64,000 nt of DNA from the NCBI RefSeq assembly GCF_027580225.2, contig NC_073348.2, positions 25,168,001-25,232,000 on the forward strand, written 5' to 3'. Source of the stretch: Misgurnus anguillicaudatus (Eukaryota > Chordata > Actinopteri > Cypriniformes > Cobitidae). The position numbers were made by a program, and so were the translations under genes. Of the stretch, positions 1 through 10,195 are shown piece by piece. Position 1 is the first letter of the stretch, and each line of letters starts with the position of its first letter. The notes beneath the pieces were generated by a model. It saw only the letters and a program-made list of their open reading frames with translations, was not told the DNA's origin and did no database searches.

Positions 1-1018
1 GCAGATTTTTTTGCTTGTTTTATGCACAAAATCGCTTAAATTTGATATTTTTGGTCTAAAAACTAAACTTATTTTCTTGCTTGCATAAAACAAGCAAAAA
101 ATCTGCCAATTGGTAAGCTAATTTTTCTTGAATTTTTCTTGAATTTTTCTTGAATTTTTCTAGAATTTTTCTTGAATTTAATGTTTAAGAAAAAATGTTC
201 AAGATTGTTTTGCTTACCCCATTGGCAGATTTTTTTGCTTGTTTTATGCACAAAATCACTTAAATTTGATATTTTTGGTCTAAAAACTAGACTTATTTTC
301 TTGCTTGCATAAAACAAGCAAAAAAATCTGCCAATGGGGTAAGCAAATCTTTCTTGAATTTTCTTGAATTTAGTGTTTAAGAAAAATGTTCAAGATTGTT
401 TTGCTTACCCCATTGGCAGATTTTTTTTGCTTGTTTTATGCACAAAATCGCTTAAATTTGATATTTTTGGTCTAAAAACTAAACTTATTTTCTTGCTTGC
501 ATAAAACAAGCAAAAAATCTGCCAATTGGTAAGCTAATTTTTCTTGAATTTTTCTTGAATTTTTCTTGAATTTTTCTAGAATTTTTCTTGAATTTAATGT
601 TTAAGAAAAAATGTTCAAGATTGTTTTGCTTACCCCATTGGCAGATTTTTTTGCTTGTTTTATGCACAAAATCACTTAAATTTGATATTTTTGGTCTAAA
701 AACTAGACTTATTTTCTTGCTTGCATAAAACAAGCAAAAAAATCTGCCAATGGGGTAAGCAAATCTTTCTTGAATTTAATGTTTAAGAAAAATGTTCAAG
801 ATTGTTTTGCTTACCCCACTGGCAGATTTTTTGCTTGTTTTATGCACGAAATCACTTTAATTTGATATATTTGGTATAAAAACTACACTTATTTTCTTGG
901 GCCGTTTTGCTCATCAAGATAAAGCATCTTAATTTAAGAATTTTTAGATATTTTTACTGAAAACAAGACAAAAATACTAAGATTTTTTTTTCTTGAAAAT
1001 TATTTTTTGCAGTGCACT
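1..1018. repeat. Tandem palindromic DNA-element array, about 415-bp unit
   Basis: The unit beginning at 1 repeats at 416 and in decayed form at 822; the second copy carries one extra T, so the offset changes from 415 to 416. Each unit holds two hairpin arms in which GGCAGATTTTTTTGCTTG is followed about 60-70 bp later by its inverse, CAAGCAAAAAAATCTGCC. Between arms is a run of CTTGAATTTTT motifs (five near 125-180, fewer near 351-370). Identical 82-codon frames on the minus strand at 69-317 and 485-733 are a by-product of the duplication and show no protein signature. From about 900 the sequence changes to a single-copy tail ending near TTTTTTGCAGTGCA. It looks like an inverted-repeat DNA transposon that was amplified in tandem. 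It is A+T rich and lies in the cadm2 intron just downstream of the 1271-1423 exon in gene orientation. Confidence 0.8.
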
Positions 1019-1270
1019 GACAAACATTAATTGGGACCGAATGTGTGTGTGTCTATTAAATGTACAATATTTCTTATCATTGCATTTATAAAGCCTGCTA
1101 GAAGTTCACATAAATGTCCTGTACGTAATTATGGTATCTTCGATTTGATTTGATCCAAAATCAGGAATCAACTAAACTAGCTCATTAAATTGTATTAGTC
1201 ACTAGTAAATAATATAGTTCATATATTAATAATATAGTTCACACACAAAGCATGCGAAATGAACCCTTAC
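1..1270 (-). other. cadm2: Start of next cadm2 intron (partial)
   Basis: Sequence downstream of the GTAAGG donor at 1270 in gene orientation. The next exon, expected to encode the second Ig domain (C-type), is not in the window. The interval 1019-1270 shows nothing recognisable; 1-1018 is the tandem palindromic array. Confidence 0.85.
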
Positions 1271-1423
1271 CCAGGACAGTGAGAAAGGCCTTGGCTGTTT
1301 TGACAGGCATGGTGAAGAGAGAGCAGGTGTACATCCCTTCATCTCCCAGCGTGACCTCGCCGATGCTGATAGTCAATTCCTGCGACGTTGCTCGGACCAG
1401 CTCGATCCTGTTATCCCTCAGCG
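1271..1423 (-). CDS. cadm2: cadm2 exon, second half of first Ig domain (V-type)
   Basis: This internal exon of cell adhesion molecule 2 (CADM2, SynCAM2) encodes a synaptic/axonal adhesion protein of the Ig superfamily that acts at the cell surface. It is 153 bp, read from 1423 to 1271, phase 1 on both sides. The acceptor is pyrimidine rich and ends GTTCCCGCAG at 1424; the donor is G/GTAAGG at 1270. The 50 whole codons begin LRDNRIELVRA and contain DEGMYTCSLF, the F-strand Tyr-x-Cys that closes the domain disulfide, then the G-strand AFLTVL. The first codon, joined with G from the 39086-39235 exon, gives Ala, so the junction reads KK-A-LRDNR as in vertebrate CADM2. No stop or frameshift is present. 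Assignment to CADM2 rather than CADM1/3/4 rests on the NRIELVRA and SLFTMPVKT segments; the a/b paralogue is undecided. Confidence 0.93.
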
Positions 1424-1424
1424 C

Positions 1425-2990
1425 TGCGGGAACAAACAATCAAGAAAAGAAGGATTAATTATGACACCTTCATTAGCATTTAACAGCCGATGATGTGACA
1501 TTCCCAGTATTCCCAAACTGGCCGAGTTATAATTAAACGACGCTTGCGCTTCTCTGGCAACCCTATGATGAGGAATGGGTGGTGAAAAGTGAAGTTTTAA
1601 CCCTTTTGTAATTTTGGAAAAATGAATTAACGAACAAAGGTAGATGATTTTGTTCACACACTGTGCTTAGGATGAAGATCAATCCCATTACCACAGTGAA
1701 AAATGATTTTTTTGATGGATTTCAGTCAGAGGCCAAATGGAATATGGATCAGCCAGAATTCAAATTCAACATCACTTTAGAGATGAGCATTCATTGATTA
1801 GAAAAATTCATGCTTGATCTCTTTTTCTCACTTGAAAAATACAATAAATAAGAAAAGGATTAGTTGTTTGGTATTTATAACACTATTCATCTAGAAAGAA
1901 GTTCAAACTTGTTATAATTCTAAGCTATGTGAAAAAGACCCCTTAGGATACGATTGAAGTTAGGGCAATTTTTAGTTACTGTCATTACCGAGCTTATGCA
2001 AAGGTCAAAGGTTAACGCTCACGACAGGCAGAATTCCTGAGGCATCTTTAACACGCTTTTAATGATAATGGCCACTCGGTGAAAGAGTGCGGCACGTCGT
2101 GAGATATTCGCCATGTGGCGGCACGGTTTAATCAACGGAGAGACAAGGTCACTTATCCTAACCTTCTGCTTTCCATAAAACCCGCTCAGACATTTTTAGC
2201 CTCATTGACGCTGCGTAACAACCTGCCGGAATATTCGCAGGTGCGCTTTATAGATCTTTTCTTCCCGGGGAGGATAGGAAGAACACGTCCTCGTGGTCAA
2301 TCATCGCTGTGACCTTTCAGAACTGTGTTAATAAAAAAGTTGGTCAATGCCTTAGTCGTTACCCTTGTCAAAGTACCTGGAAACTTTAAATTGAATATGG
2401 CAGTGTTGGGGAACCTACTTTGAAACTGGAGCTAACAAGGTTGCTCATAATTTATAGGAGTTAAGCGTTTCTTTAAATGTGAGTTACATTAGAAGCTATT
2501 CATAAGTAGGCTGCTGCACTGTAGCTATAATGGTAGCATATATTTTTAAAATGTACAGCTGATAGACAATTTATCCTTGTAATTAAATCTCTATTTACTG
2601 TATGTGGCACATAAATGAGAAGAAATTTAGAATGGCTGCAATAAACAACACATAAAAAAGATACATTTACACTAAGATTGCCAATAATAAAACAAGACAA
2701 CACCATATTGTACAGTTTTGATTAGAATACAGCACACAACTGAATCAGTCAATAATTCATTTACATGAACTCACAGATGAGATCTCTTTAATGTCTCAAT
2801 TATTTCTCTTAGACATCAATGAATTTAAATGGAGAGCAAATGAAGTCTCCTGCATTTCAGATGTTTCTCCTGAGAAAAACCCAGAAATTTTACAAATGTT
2901 GTCTCTCAAGAATGTCACAAACAGTCAAAATTATTTAATATTTTTCTATTATTTTATTCAGCTTATTTTACAGTACATGTACATTAATTG
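1425..2990. other. Unique intronic sequence, nothing recognised
   Basis: No transposon ends, tRNA-like boxes or long open frames with protein character were found. The short frames at 1418-1657, 2115-2312 and 2500-2706 look like chance. The G+C is somewhat higher around 2000-2300 than in the surrounding sequence. Confidence 0.5.
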
Positions 2991-3153
2991 TGGCCTTGGA
3001 CCTTGAAATGTATAAATCATCTGAAAGTTAAATAAATAAGCTTTCCATTGGTGTATAGTTTATTAGGATATGACCATATTTGGCCGAGATACAACTAATT
3101 CAAAATCTGGAATCTGAGGGTGCAAAAAAAATCCAAATACTAAGAAAATCACC

Positions 3154-3486
3154 TTTAAAGCAACACTAAAGAGTTTTTGCTCTTTGTGCCCCCTACAGGT
3201 TGGAAGTGGAATCGTCCATTACCACTGTCGTAAATAATTTAGCCTACTGCAGCAAAGCCGGCTCTGATTGGGTTGAAGGTCTGCCGTAAAGCAGGTTTTT
3301 GTAGTTTTCACTCGAACTACAGGACCGCGACGCGATGGTTGGAAACTTCTTTAGTGCGATTTTGGCCGATAGAGGGCTGCAAAGCGAATGTGAAAGTGCC
3401 GTTCACCCTGTTTCGAGTGGATGAACGACTGAAACTTTTTTGGAAATGTTTTTTAAGGTTAAAAAAACTCGTTGGTGTTGCTTTAA
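3154..3486. mobile_element. TTAA-bounded inverted-repeat element, family A, copy 1
   Basis: The ends are TTAAAGCAACACTAAAGAG on the left and GTTGGTGTTGCTTTAA on the right, imperfect terminal inverted repeats inside a TTAA duplication. A second copy in opposite orientation lies at 54837-55170, colinear along its length. About 330 bp with no transposase, so non-autonomous. TTAA duplications are typical of piggyBac- and Kolobok-type elements. Its right TTAA is also the left TTAA of the next element. Confidence 0.8.
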
Positions 3487-3942
3487 CTCTTTCCACCCCA
3501 TTGTCGGGTTAACTCATCAATTAAGAAATTGGCTTCCCTGCCAATGACGAGTATTTCCGCAAATCCGTAATACCGCTATTATCCACCAGGATTGCGTAAA
3601 TTTTAAAACCTGGAAGTATCGATCTAGTAAAAAACATATCTGTGTTTTGAGGTTCGCTCTGAATCTGATCTCTATCAAAAGTCATTTTAACAAAAATGGA
3701 ATTATCACAGCTTTTTGCTCAAAATTTGGTGTTTCTGAAGAAATCTACCCATATTTGAGAGGTGATTACAAGAGATTTTTTGTTTAAAAGCAGAGGGTAT
3801 GTTCTTTCATTTGATATATTGTATGTTTATATATTTAAAGAAGAACATTTTCTGGAAGGCATTAAACTTTTGTGAAAATCATGACAAATGCTGGCGCTGG
3901 CTGGCAACTTAAAAAAAAAAATGCTGGCAGGGAAAGAGTTAA
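3483..3942. mobile_element. TTAA-bounded inverted-repeat element, family B, copy 1
   Basis: The ends are TTAACTCTTTCCACCCCA and GCTGGCAGGGAAAGAGTTAA, terminal inverted repeats inside TTAA. Internally it has GACGAGT and ATCCACCA segments shared with copies at 6172-6652 and 13207-13632 and a right-end remnant at 17040-17125. Non-autonomous. It abuts family A with one shared TTAA, so one element inserted in the target duplication of the other. Confidence 0.8.
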
Positions 3943-4168
3943 AGGTGTCCAAATGAAGTCTTTAGCAACACAATACTAATGATAAATACATTTTTAATAT
4001 ATTTATGGTAGGACATTTACAAAATATCTTTATAGAACATCTTCATGGAACATTAATATGAACACATAATTTTTGGCATAAAAATGATGATTTTGATCCA
4101 TAATGTTTTGTTGGCTATTGCTACACATATACTCGTGCGCTTATGACTGGTTTTGTGGTCCAGGGTCA

Positions 4169-5225
4169 ACATTTGTTCCTCCTAAGCAATTTTAGGAGAA
4201 AAATTGAGACTAAGTTAATACTTAAATAAAACACATGAAAACAACATCAAATCTTCTGAGCAATGAAAGGGCACTCTGTAAGCAATAACATTTATGTCTG
4301 GGAAAATGAATCAAGATTTTCCAGTATTGAAGATTACATTTTGATGTAAAGCTGCACAAAAATGGATTCTTTTCAGCTTCTGTCACACCCCAACATGCGA
4401 CAAAAGTACCTTTTCGAATAGGAATTTCGTTATGCCGTCACAGCAGGCTCAACCTCCCAGCCAGACGGAAACATACACACCAATTACCACATTAAAAGAA
4501 CTTTAAAGGAAGCATAAAGTGTACCACGCAGAAACACTCCGGGCAGCCAAACAAGCATCCCACAAACTCACCCACACAGACCTCTGGTGCCTTTAATAAA
4601 ACAGACTAACTGATGTTGCGTATGTGCGTCTCCCCGGAGGCCTGAGAGCAGCTCCCTCTGGACCACAGCATCTCTGAGGTAATTCAACATAATGAGCTTC
4701 ATTACAGTAAGAGAGGCGAGACAACTGTAATGACAAAGGGGATGGCACACGGAAATGCATTTATGTAATGCAGCCATGGTACCTTATATCTGTCTACACA
4801 GAAGTCTCCATCCACCCGTGCTGTCCAAGTGTGGATACACATTCAGACACACACACACCCTTTTGAATTCAAACTTCACAGCCTGTGATATTTGGCTCTA
4901 CATGAGTTGAAGGATAGGTGCTCTTTCTGCTGCATCTAATGCATTTCAAGTATTCTGTGGAACGAGAGCTTTCTGGGCATACACATACATATTGAACAGC
5001 ATCCACTGCATTGTACACATGGTCAAACGACTATCGTTCACTTCCCAATTATCTGGAAGCTTATGTTGCTTATTTTTAAGCACTAAGCCCGATTTAACAG
5101 CACGAACCGGACTACTGAACAGAACGAAGACGCTTCAGGAAATGCCAGCAGCTTCGGTCAGTTCAGTCAAACACCATATAAACATTATCTCTTAAGCAGA
5201 AAGGGTGCAGAAATGCTGGGTTATT
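4169..5225. other. Unique intronic sequence
   Basis: No repeat ends or coding signals are recognised apart from a short CA run near 4848-4858. Confidence 0.45.
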
Positions 5226-5912
5226 TTTTACACATCCTATAGGACTTTAATTTTAACTATGATGGGTTGTTTAGGCCAAAATGCTCAGTTTTAGATTCTG
5301 ATGCCCACCCACTGTGTTGTATATGGTAATTTAGGCAAGTTGCGTTTGAAAGGTCCAACACTCAACAAAGCTTTTTTATCATCTAACTGTTGTATGTAAC
5401 GTTATGTGCATGTAAAAGCAACCTCACAAGCAAAATATTAATATACAAAGTTAGTGATAAGGACTTATCAGCTGCGGTTTAGATTCTGATGCACGCTTAC
5501 TGTGTTGTTTACGGTAATTTAGTCACGTCGAGTTAAAAGTTTTGTTTCTACTTTACTATACGTATTGTCATTTATGTGTATCATCTTTAGCACCCAGAAT
5601 CTTTTTGTGGCTCTAACATATTTGTGTTCAGCTGCTATTTTTACAAATTAATGTTTTTAAAACATTTCCCCACATGCAATGACGGGGAATGAAGCTGTCC
5701 AATCATAGGAGTAGGCGTTTATGTCCAGGTCTTCAATGCGGCCCGCCCCTTCAAACGAAGCGTTTCTCCAGACTGCATCAGAACCATGTTACAAAATAGC
5801 CTATTACTTATTGCTTTTGAGGTTTTTGATTGTAAAAACCACGCGAACATCATAAGTAGACCTCAGACAACAGTATAAAATAATAAAATCGACAAATTCA
5901 TTGCCCCTTTAA
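5226..5912. repeat. Probable interspersed element with internal direct repeat
   Basis: The stretch ends GCCCCTTTAA, an end type seen in other TTAA elements here. It contains a direct repeat of about 54 bp: TTAGATTCTGATGCCCAC at about 5292 and TTAGATTCTGATGCACGC at about 5480, each followed by CTGTGTTGT and GGTAATTTAG. The left border was not resolved. Classification as a transposon is inference from the end and from the abundance of such sequence in cyprinids. Confidence 0.4.
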
Positions 5913-6741
5913 CTAGAGATGAATCGATATATCAGCCAATAATTTGTATCGGTTGATAAAAGCCATTTTTTACACTATCGACGATAGTTTAAAAACCGCC
6001 GATATATCCTGTCAATCAAAAGAGAACAGAAAAATGAAATGAATTTGAGTTCTGTGTATAGAAAATGTGAATAAACATCACTATAAGGTTCAATATTAAT
6101 GGCCATTATATAAATGAATAACATTCAGAAAATGTAATCTTCAGAATTTAGTTAATGCAAGTTAACTCTTTCCCCCCCATTGACGAGTTATCTCGTCAAT
6201 TAAGAGAAAACATTTGCATGAAAAAATGTGTCCCTGATGAAGTTTTATGTTAATCTGTAATACCGTGATTATCCATTATATAGCGAACTTACCCAATTTA
6301 TAAAAAACTGAAGCAAAAAAATATTTACAAATTTTAAACTGAATGTTTTGATAATCGTTCTGAATCAGATCTTTACAAAAATTCCTTCACAAAAATGCAT
6401 TTTTTTTCAGTTTTTTGCTATATTTAAAACTTTATAAGCAGAGAAAAAAATATAGATAGGATGAAACATTTTTTTCTGTTTTTTTTTTATTGTTTGTTTG
6501 TTTTAAAGCAGAGGGTCTGTTCTTTCATTTGATATATTTGTATGTTCATATATTTTTAGAAGAAAATTTTCCTGGAAGGCATTTTGTGAAACTTTTGTGA
6601 AAATCTCAAAAAAATGAAAGAGACAAAAAAAGGCTGATGGATAATGAGTTAATTTGACCACCAAACTATCTGTATCGGCAGATTTCAGTCTGAATAATCA
6701 GTTATAGGTATCGTAATGTATATCGGTGCATTTCAAGTTTT
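5912..6741. mobile_element. Interspersed element with CGATATA-type ends, interrupted by family B
   Basis: The left end near AGAGATGAATCGATATATC and the right end near GTATATCGGTGCATTTC are related inverted ends; TATCGG/CCGATA motifs recur at 5948 and 6001. The family B element at 6172-6652 interrupts it. No coding frame. Likely a hAT- or MITE-type element, class uncertain. Confidence 0.55.
6172..6652. mobile_element. TTAA element family B, copy 2
   Basis: Bounded by TTAACTCTTTCCCCCCCATT on the left and GATGGATAATGAGTTAA on the right. Shares with copy 1 the GACGAGTT...CGTCAATTAAG segment, the TAATACCG and ATTATCCA motifs, and the GGAAGGCATT segment near the right end. Inserted in the CGATATA element. 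Confidence 0.75.
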
Positions 6742-6832
6742 AACCCATTGTTGGGTCAACTATAAAAATGTACTCCAACGGCTGGGCTTGTGCCTTTTTG
6801 TCCCAACATCATTTTTAGGGTGTTCTTTGACC
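6735..6832. repeat. AACCCA/TGGGTT element fragment and G run
   Basis: TTTTAACCCATTGTTGGGTC followed by CCAACGGCTGGGCTTG and TTTTTGTCCCAACATC belong to the AACCC-type short element also seen at 35402-35590, 45543-45665 and in the 62-kb array. A run of 12 G follows at 6842-6853. Confidence 0.5.
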
Positions 6833-6889
6833 GAAGTTAAAGGGGGGGGGGGGTTCAATGGTATTTCAAGCATTCTGACTTATTAACAC

Positions 6890-7640
6890 AGTTACAGAGT
6901 TGTTTCCTCATGCTAAATGTAAGTGTCAAAAATGCAGTTGGACGTGTTACAGAGTATTTCTGTGCCGAATGCACTTCGCCAGGGTTCGTACAAGTTTCGG
7001 AAAGTTTTTTTCGATTACAGTTCCAACTGACGTTTCAGGGTTTTTTTTATACGCATCACTTCTTTATATGGGCACTTCCCCCGGAAAACCCCGCCTACCC
7101 GTCAATCAGCGGGAGACGCTAGAACTTACAAACATTCACATCACGCGATAGCTTTGTTTAATTTCAAAACTCAACAATGGCACGAATGAAGAAGTGTGTT
7201 TTTGGATGTAAGGAGAAGAAATCCAGCCTTATGAAAACAATGGATATAGTTTATTATCCGGGGTAGCAGCGGAGTTTTGCGTGTGTGTTTGATGCGCTAG
7301 ATTTTCCCAACCGGGTCATGAGTTGCATGCGGTAAGTAAGACTTCTGTCTTATGTTGGAAATATGCGTGTGCATATTATATAAATGACACGAAAATTTAG
7401 TGAATCATAAGTTGTACAGTGTTGTACAGTGTTGCATGACTCGTACTCGCTCCATCCGCGGAGTAACTCCTCCTTCTTCATTTTTTCGTACGTTATCGGA
7501 AAGATTTGGTAAAGCTAATCTTTCTTTTATAAATCTGATTAAACTAAAGACTCTTCGGAGATATAAAGGATGTCATACTTCTTTATATGTCCTCCAGATT
7601 AACATCAGAAATGCAGAAACAGCGTGTGTTACGTGACCTT
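6890..7640 (+). mobile_element. DNA-element remnant with Cys-containing coding fragment, copy 1
   Basis: The segment 7320-7570 matches 23850-24062 in inverse orientation (shared AAGACTCTTCGGAGATATAA, TTTCGTACGTTA and TGCATGACTCGTA motifs), and part matches 55200-55490. At 7177 an ATG opens a 29-codon frame, MARMKKCVFGCKEKK and on, ending at TAG 7266. The 55-kb copy has a related KKCVVVVCEG. The Lys-Lys-Cys-x(3-4)-Cys start resembles the first zinc ligands of THAP-type domains used by P-element-like transposases, but the His/Cys remainder is not visible. A non-autonomous element that captured or kept a transposase start is the likely explanation. Confidence 0.5.
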
Positions 7641-7880
7641 TAAGACAATATCTCTTCTTTTGGAAATGTTCAAAGAGAGACAAACAGAAATGTGCCTTAA
7701 TCTCTAAACACTGTAGAGTTCCCATAAAATAAAATATAAGAGGGAGAGACCAACAACAATGCCCAAAAGTGATGTCCAACTTTGAACAACTGACATCTTT
7801 GCTCTTTATTTGAATATTTTATTAAAGATGCATTTAAATTGCAAGCATGTTGCACAGTTTGGAGTATGCTCTAAGAAAAT

Positions 7881-8083
7881 AAGATACAAAAGTTGTCACT
7901 GGTACGGTACCTTTACCTTTTAAAAAGGACATAATATATACCATTTTGGTACAGATACCCTGTATGTAACTTTGGTACCTTACAGGTACATATCGGTAGC
8001 TCAATGTATACCTTTGAAATAACAATATGCACCTTTTAGGAAAAAAATTGCACCTTTTTGAAAAGGCATCGTCCCAGTAACAA
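7881..8083. mobile_element. GTACC-rich short element, copy 1
   Basis: Begins AAGATACAAAAGTTGTCACT and ends TTTTGAAAAGGCATCGTCCC; between are repeated GGTACC/TATGTA words about 20 bp apart. Both ends carry the GTCACTGG / CCAGTAACA inverse typical of this family. No coding capacity. Seven further copies are in the window. Confidence 0.7.
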
Positions 8084-8106
8084 GAGAAAACATTAATGCC
8101 CTTTGA

Positions 8107-8330
8107 TTAAAGGCGGAGTCCACGATGTTTGAAAAACGCTTTGGAAAATTAGACGGGCCGTCTACCAAAACACACTTATAGCCAATCAAATCAAATAAAA
8201 TGCCGGATTGCGTATGTGTGGGGCGGGTCTATCAACAGAAGGTCCAGATTCTATTGGGGTAGGGGCGTGTTTGTTTAGGTGATTTCAAATATCAACATTG
8301 GCTTTCAAACATCATGGACTCCGCCTTTAA
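8107..8330. mobile_element. TTAA-bounded MITE, GGCGGAGTCC ends
   Basis: The ends TTAAAGGCGGAGTCCACGAT and ATCATGGACTCCGCCTTTAA are near-perfect inverted repeats, extended inward by GTTTGAAA / TTTCAAAC. Length 224 bp. A moderately G+C-rich centre contains GGGGCGGGTC. Non-autonomous; the TTAA ends place it with piggyBac/Kolobok-type MITEs. Confidence 0.85.
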
Positions 8331-9441
8331 GAATCTGATCTTCCCATGTCTTAAGGAAATGGTATCAGGTTGCTCTCTGGCGGGTTTCAAACTTTGATAA
8401 AAGTTTCTCTGAAGTGCTAATTTTGTTGCACAAAAACCATTAATTAATGACGCGTCTCCTCACATTGCTGGGGAAGGTCATCGGAATCGAGGTAAAATAA
8501 CACAAGAATGTCTTGTGTAATTAATAATAAACCAGAACACCAACAACCCTGTTTCTCATCTGCATCACATCTCCTCAGAGACTCCACAGAGATCAACCAG
8601 ACAGGATTACAAACAGAAGAAGATGAGTAAAATGAACAAACACCTCCTCACTTTCCTCCCTAGAGCCGAGATACTTACCTTTACACACAACTACTGTAAA
8701 TGCCAGGCTGTGAAAGTTTCTGTTTGACTCTGTAACTCAAATATTATGCACGCCTGATCTCAACATGTACGAAATAGATTCATATGAACAAGCCACCCAT
8801 AAATAAAACTTACTTTTAAGCTATTTCTTCTTATAAAACTTAAAAAATGGCCCTGATATGCACATTACACTCAAGTTCAGATTCACGCAGCAGAAATAAG
8901 GAAGAAGTTTGTCGGGGTGCGATAATGACAGAGGAAATTATATGGAGTCTGACAAGCCGTTATCATAAAGCTACACCCATTCTTTCCCCTCATTAACAAA
9001 TGATGTTGGTTAGAAAAATAGTGCCATCCATTCACTAGTGATTGAACAACCATTTAATTATCATGTTTAATTATACCATAAATCAGAGCATGATTGATAA
9101 ATAACTACCATCCTCGGCATCACTAATGAGGTCTTTCATTACATCTCACTGTCTCAACTCTCTTTCGCAGGAAATACGTCGTGACCCGTGCAAGATTTAA
9201 CTACAGCTGACACACAGGCGGAAGGAAACCATGAGAAGGTGGGCACTTTTTTTGTACATAATCTGTGACATTTTGCTGATACAAAATCTTTGAATCTTAG
9301 GCCACTACAATCTGCTACTACTGTACCTTATCAAGGATTGCCCTTTACTGTAAACTGCTTTGATAGGAAGTGTAATATTATGTCTTTGTAGATTTGATAT
9401 GATATACTGCACTGCATGGTCAGATTTGTTTACTGCTTACA
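8331..9441. other. Unique intronic sequence
   Basis: No repeat ends found. The A+T-rich part around 8930-9180 has several TAATTA/TTAATTA words, the core type bound by homeodomain proteins, and is a weak candidate for a conserved non-coding element. Confidence 0.4.
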
Positions 9442-9968
9442 TACACTCACTTAAAGGATTATTAGGAACACCATACTAATACTGTATTTGACCCCCTTTC
9501 ACCTTCAGAACTGCCTTAATTCTACATGGCATTGATTCAACAAGGTGGTAAATGCCTTCTTTAGAAATGTTGGCCCATATTGATAGGATAGCATCTTGCA
9601 GTTGATAGAGATTTGTGGGATGCACATCCAGGGCACGACGCTCCCGTTCCACCACATCCCAAAGATGCTCTATTGGGCCATTTTAGTACAGATCTGGTGA
9701 CTGTGGGGGCCATTTTAGTACAGTGAACTCATTGTCATGTTCAAGAGCTTTGTGACATGGTGCATTATCCTGCTGGAAGTAGCCATCAGAGGATGTGTAC
9801 ATGGTGGTCATAAAGGGATGGAGATGGTCAGAAACAATGCTCAGGAAGGCTGTGGCATTTAAAAGATGCCTAATTGGCACTAAGGGGCCTAAAGTGTGCC
9901 AAGAAAACATCCCCTACACCATTACATCACCACCACCACCAGCCTGCACAGTGGTAACAAGGCATGTA
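9442..9968 (-). mobile_element. Tc1-type transposon fragment (3' part of transposase)
   Basis: The terminus TACACTCACTTAAAGGATTA at 9442 matches the other two Tc1 copies in the window; the 5' half is missing beyond about 9968. On the minus strand 9910-9683 reads MFSWHTLGPLVPIRHLLNA, then DGYFQQDNAPCHKA with the second catalytic Asp of a DD34E transposase and KWPPQSPDL. About 20 bp are missing between CHKA and LEHDNEF. A 15-bp segment GCCATTTTAGTACAG is present twice, at 9677-9691 and 9709-9723, replacing the sequence before PIEHLW and destroying the frame. Dead copy. Confidence 0.9.
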
Positions 9969-10195
9969 GCAGACACTTATCTAAAGTGACGTACAAAACT
10001 GAGGTAAACAACAAAGCGATTCATTGTAAGATATTTCCAATAAAGGAGTATTAAAATAATCTCTATTGGTATTCGTACCCTAGCTCGACTGGTACTGCAC
10101 TAACAGCACAAAAGGTCATGGGTTCGAACACCAGCTAACACAGACACTGCTAAAATGTATACCTTGTCACTTTTGAAAAAAGCATTCTGCCAGTG
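9969..10195 (+). mobile_element. tRNA-derived SINE with adjacent SINE-tail fragment
   Basis: 10076-10195 has a polymerase III A-box-like CTAGCTCGACTGGT and, about 30 bp on, a B-box-like GGTTCGAAC, followed by a tail with AAAAGCATTCTGCCAGTG. 9969-10040 (GTAGCAGACACTTATC, GTGACGTACAAA) resembles the unrelated 3' part of fish SINEs. A real tRNA gene is excluded because the arms do not pair. A second SINE is at 56706-56830. Confidence 0.65.

Larger units (their letters stand above)
2991..4168. mobile_element. Interspersed element with GGACCA/TGGTCC ends, split by two insertions
   Basis: The left part (2991-3157) starts TGGCCTTGGACC and the right part (3943-4168) ends GGTTTTGTGGTCCAGGGTCA, the two ends of a family also present at 19429-19931. 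The left part stops at GAAAATCACCTTTAA and the right part resumes AAGGTGTCCAAATGAAG, which read together as an uninterrupted sequence. The break is filled by two TTAA-bounded elements, so this element is the oldest of the three. No coding capacity. Confidence 0.75.

Noticed and set aside
120..180. Regularly spaced CTTGAATTTTT motifs resembling a CRISPR array
   Set aside because: 11-bp direct repeats with no spacers, in a vertebrate intron, duplicated with the surrounding element.
10078..10150. Possible tRNA gene
   Set aside because: A- and B-box-like words are present, but cloverleaf arms do not pair and a SINE tail follows; called a SINE.
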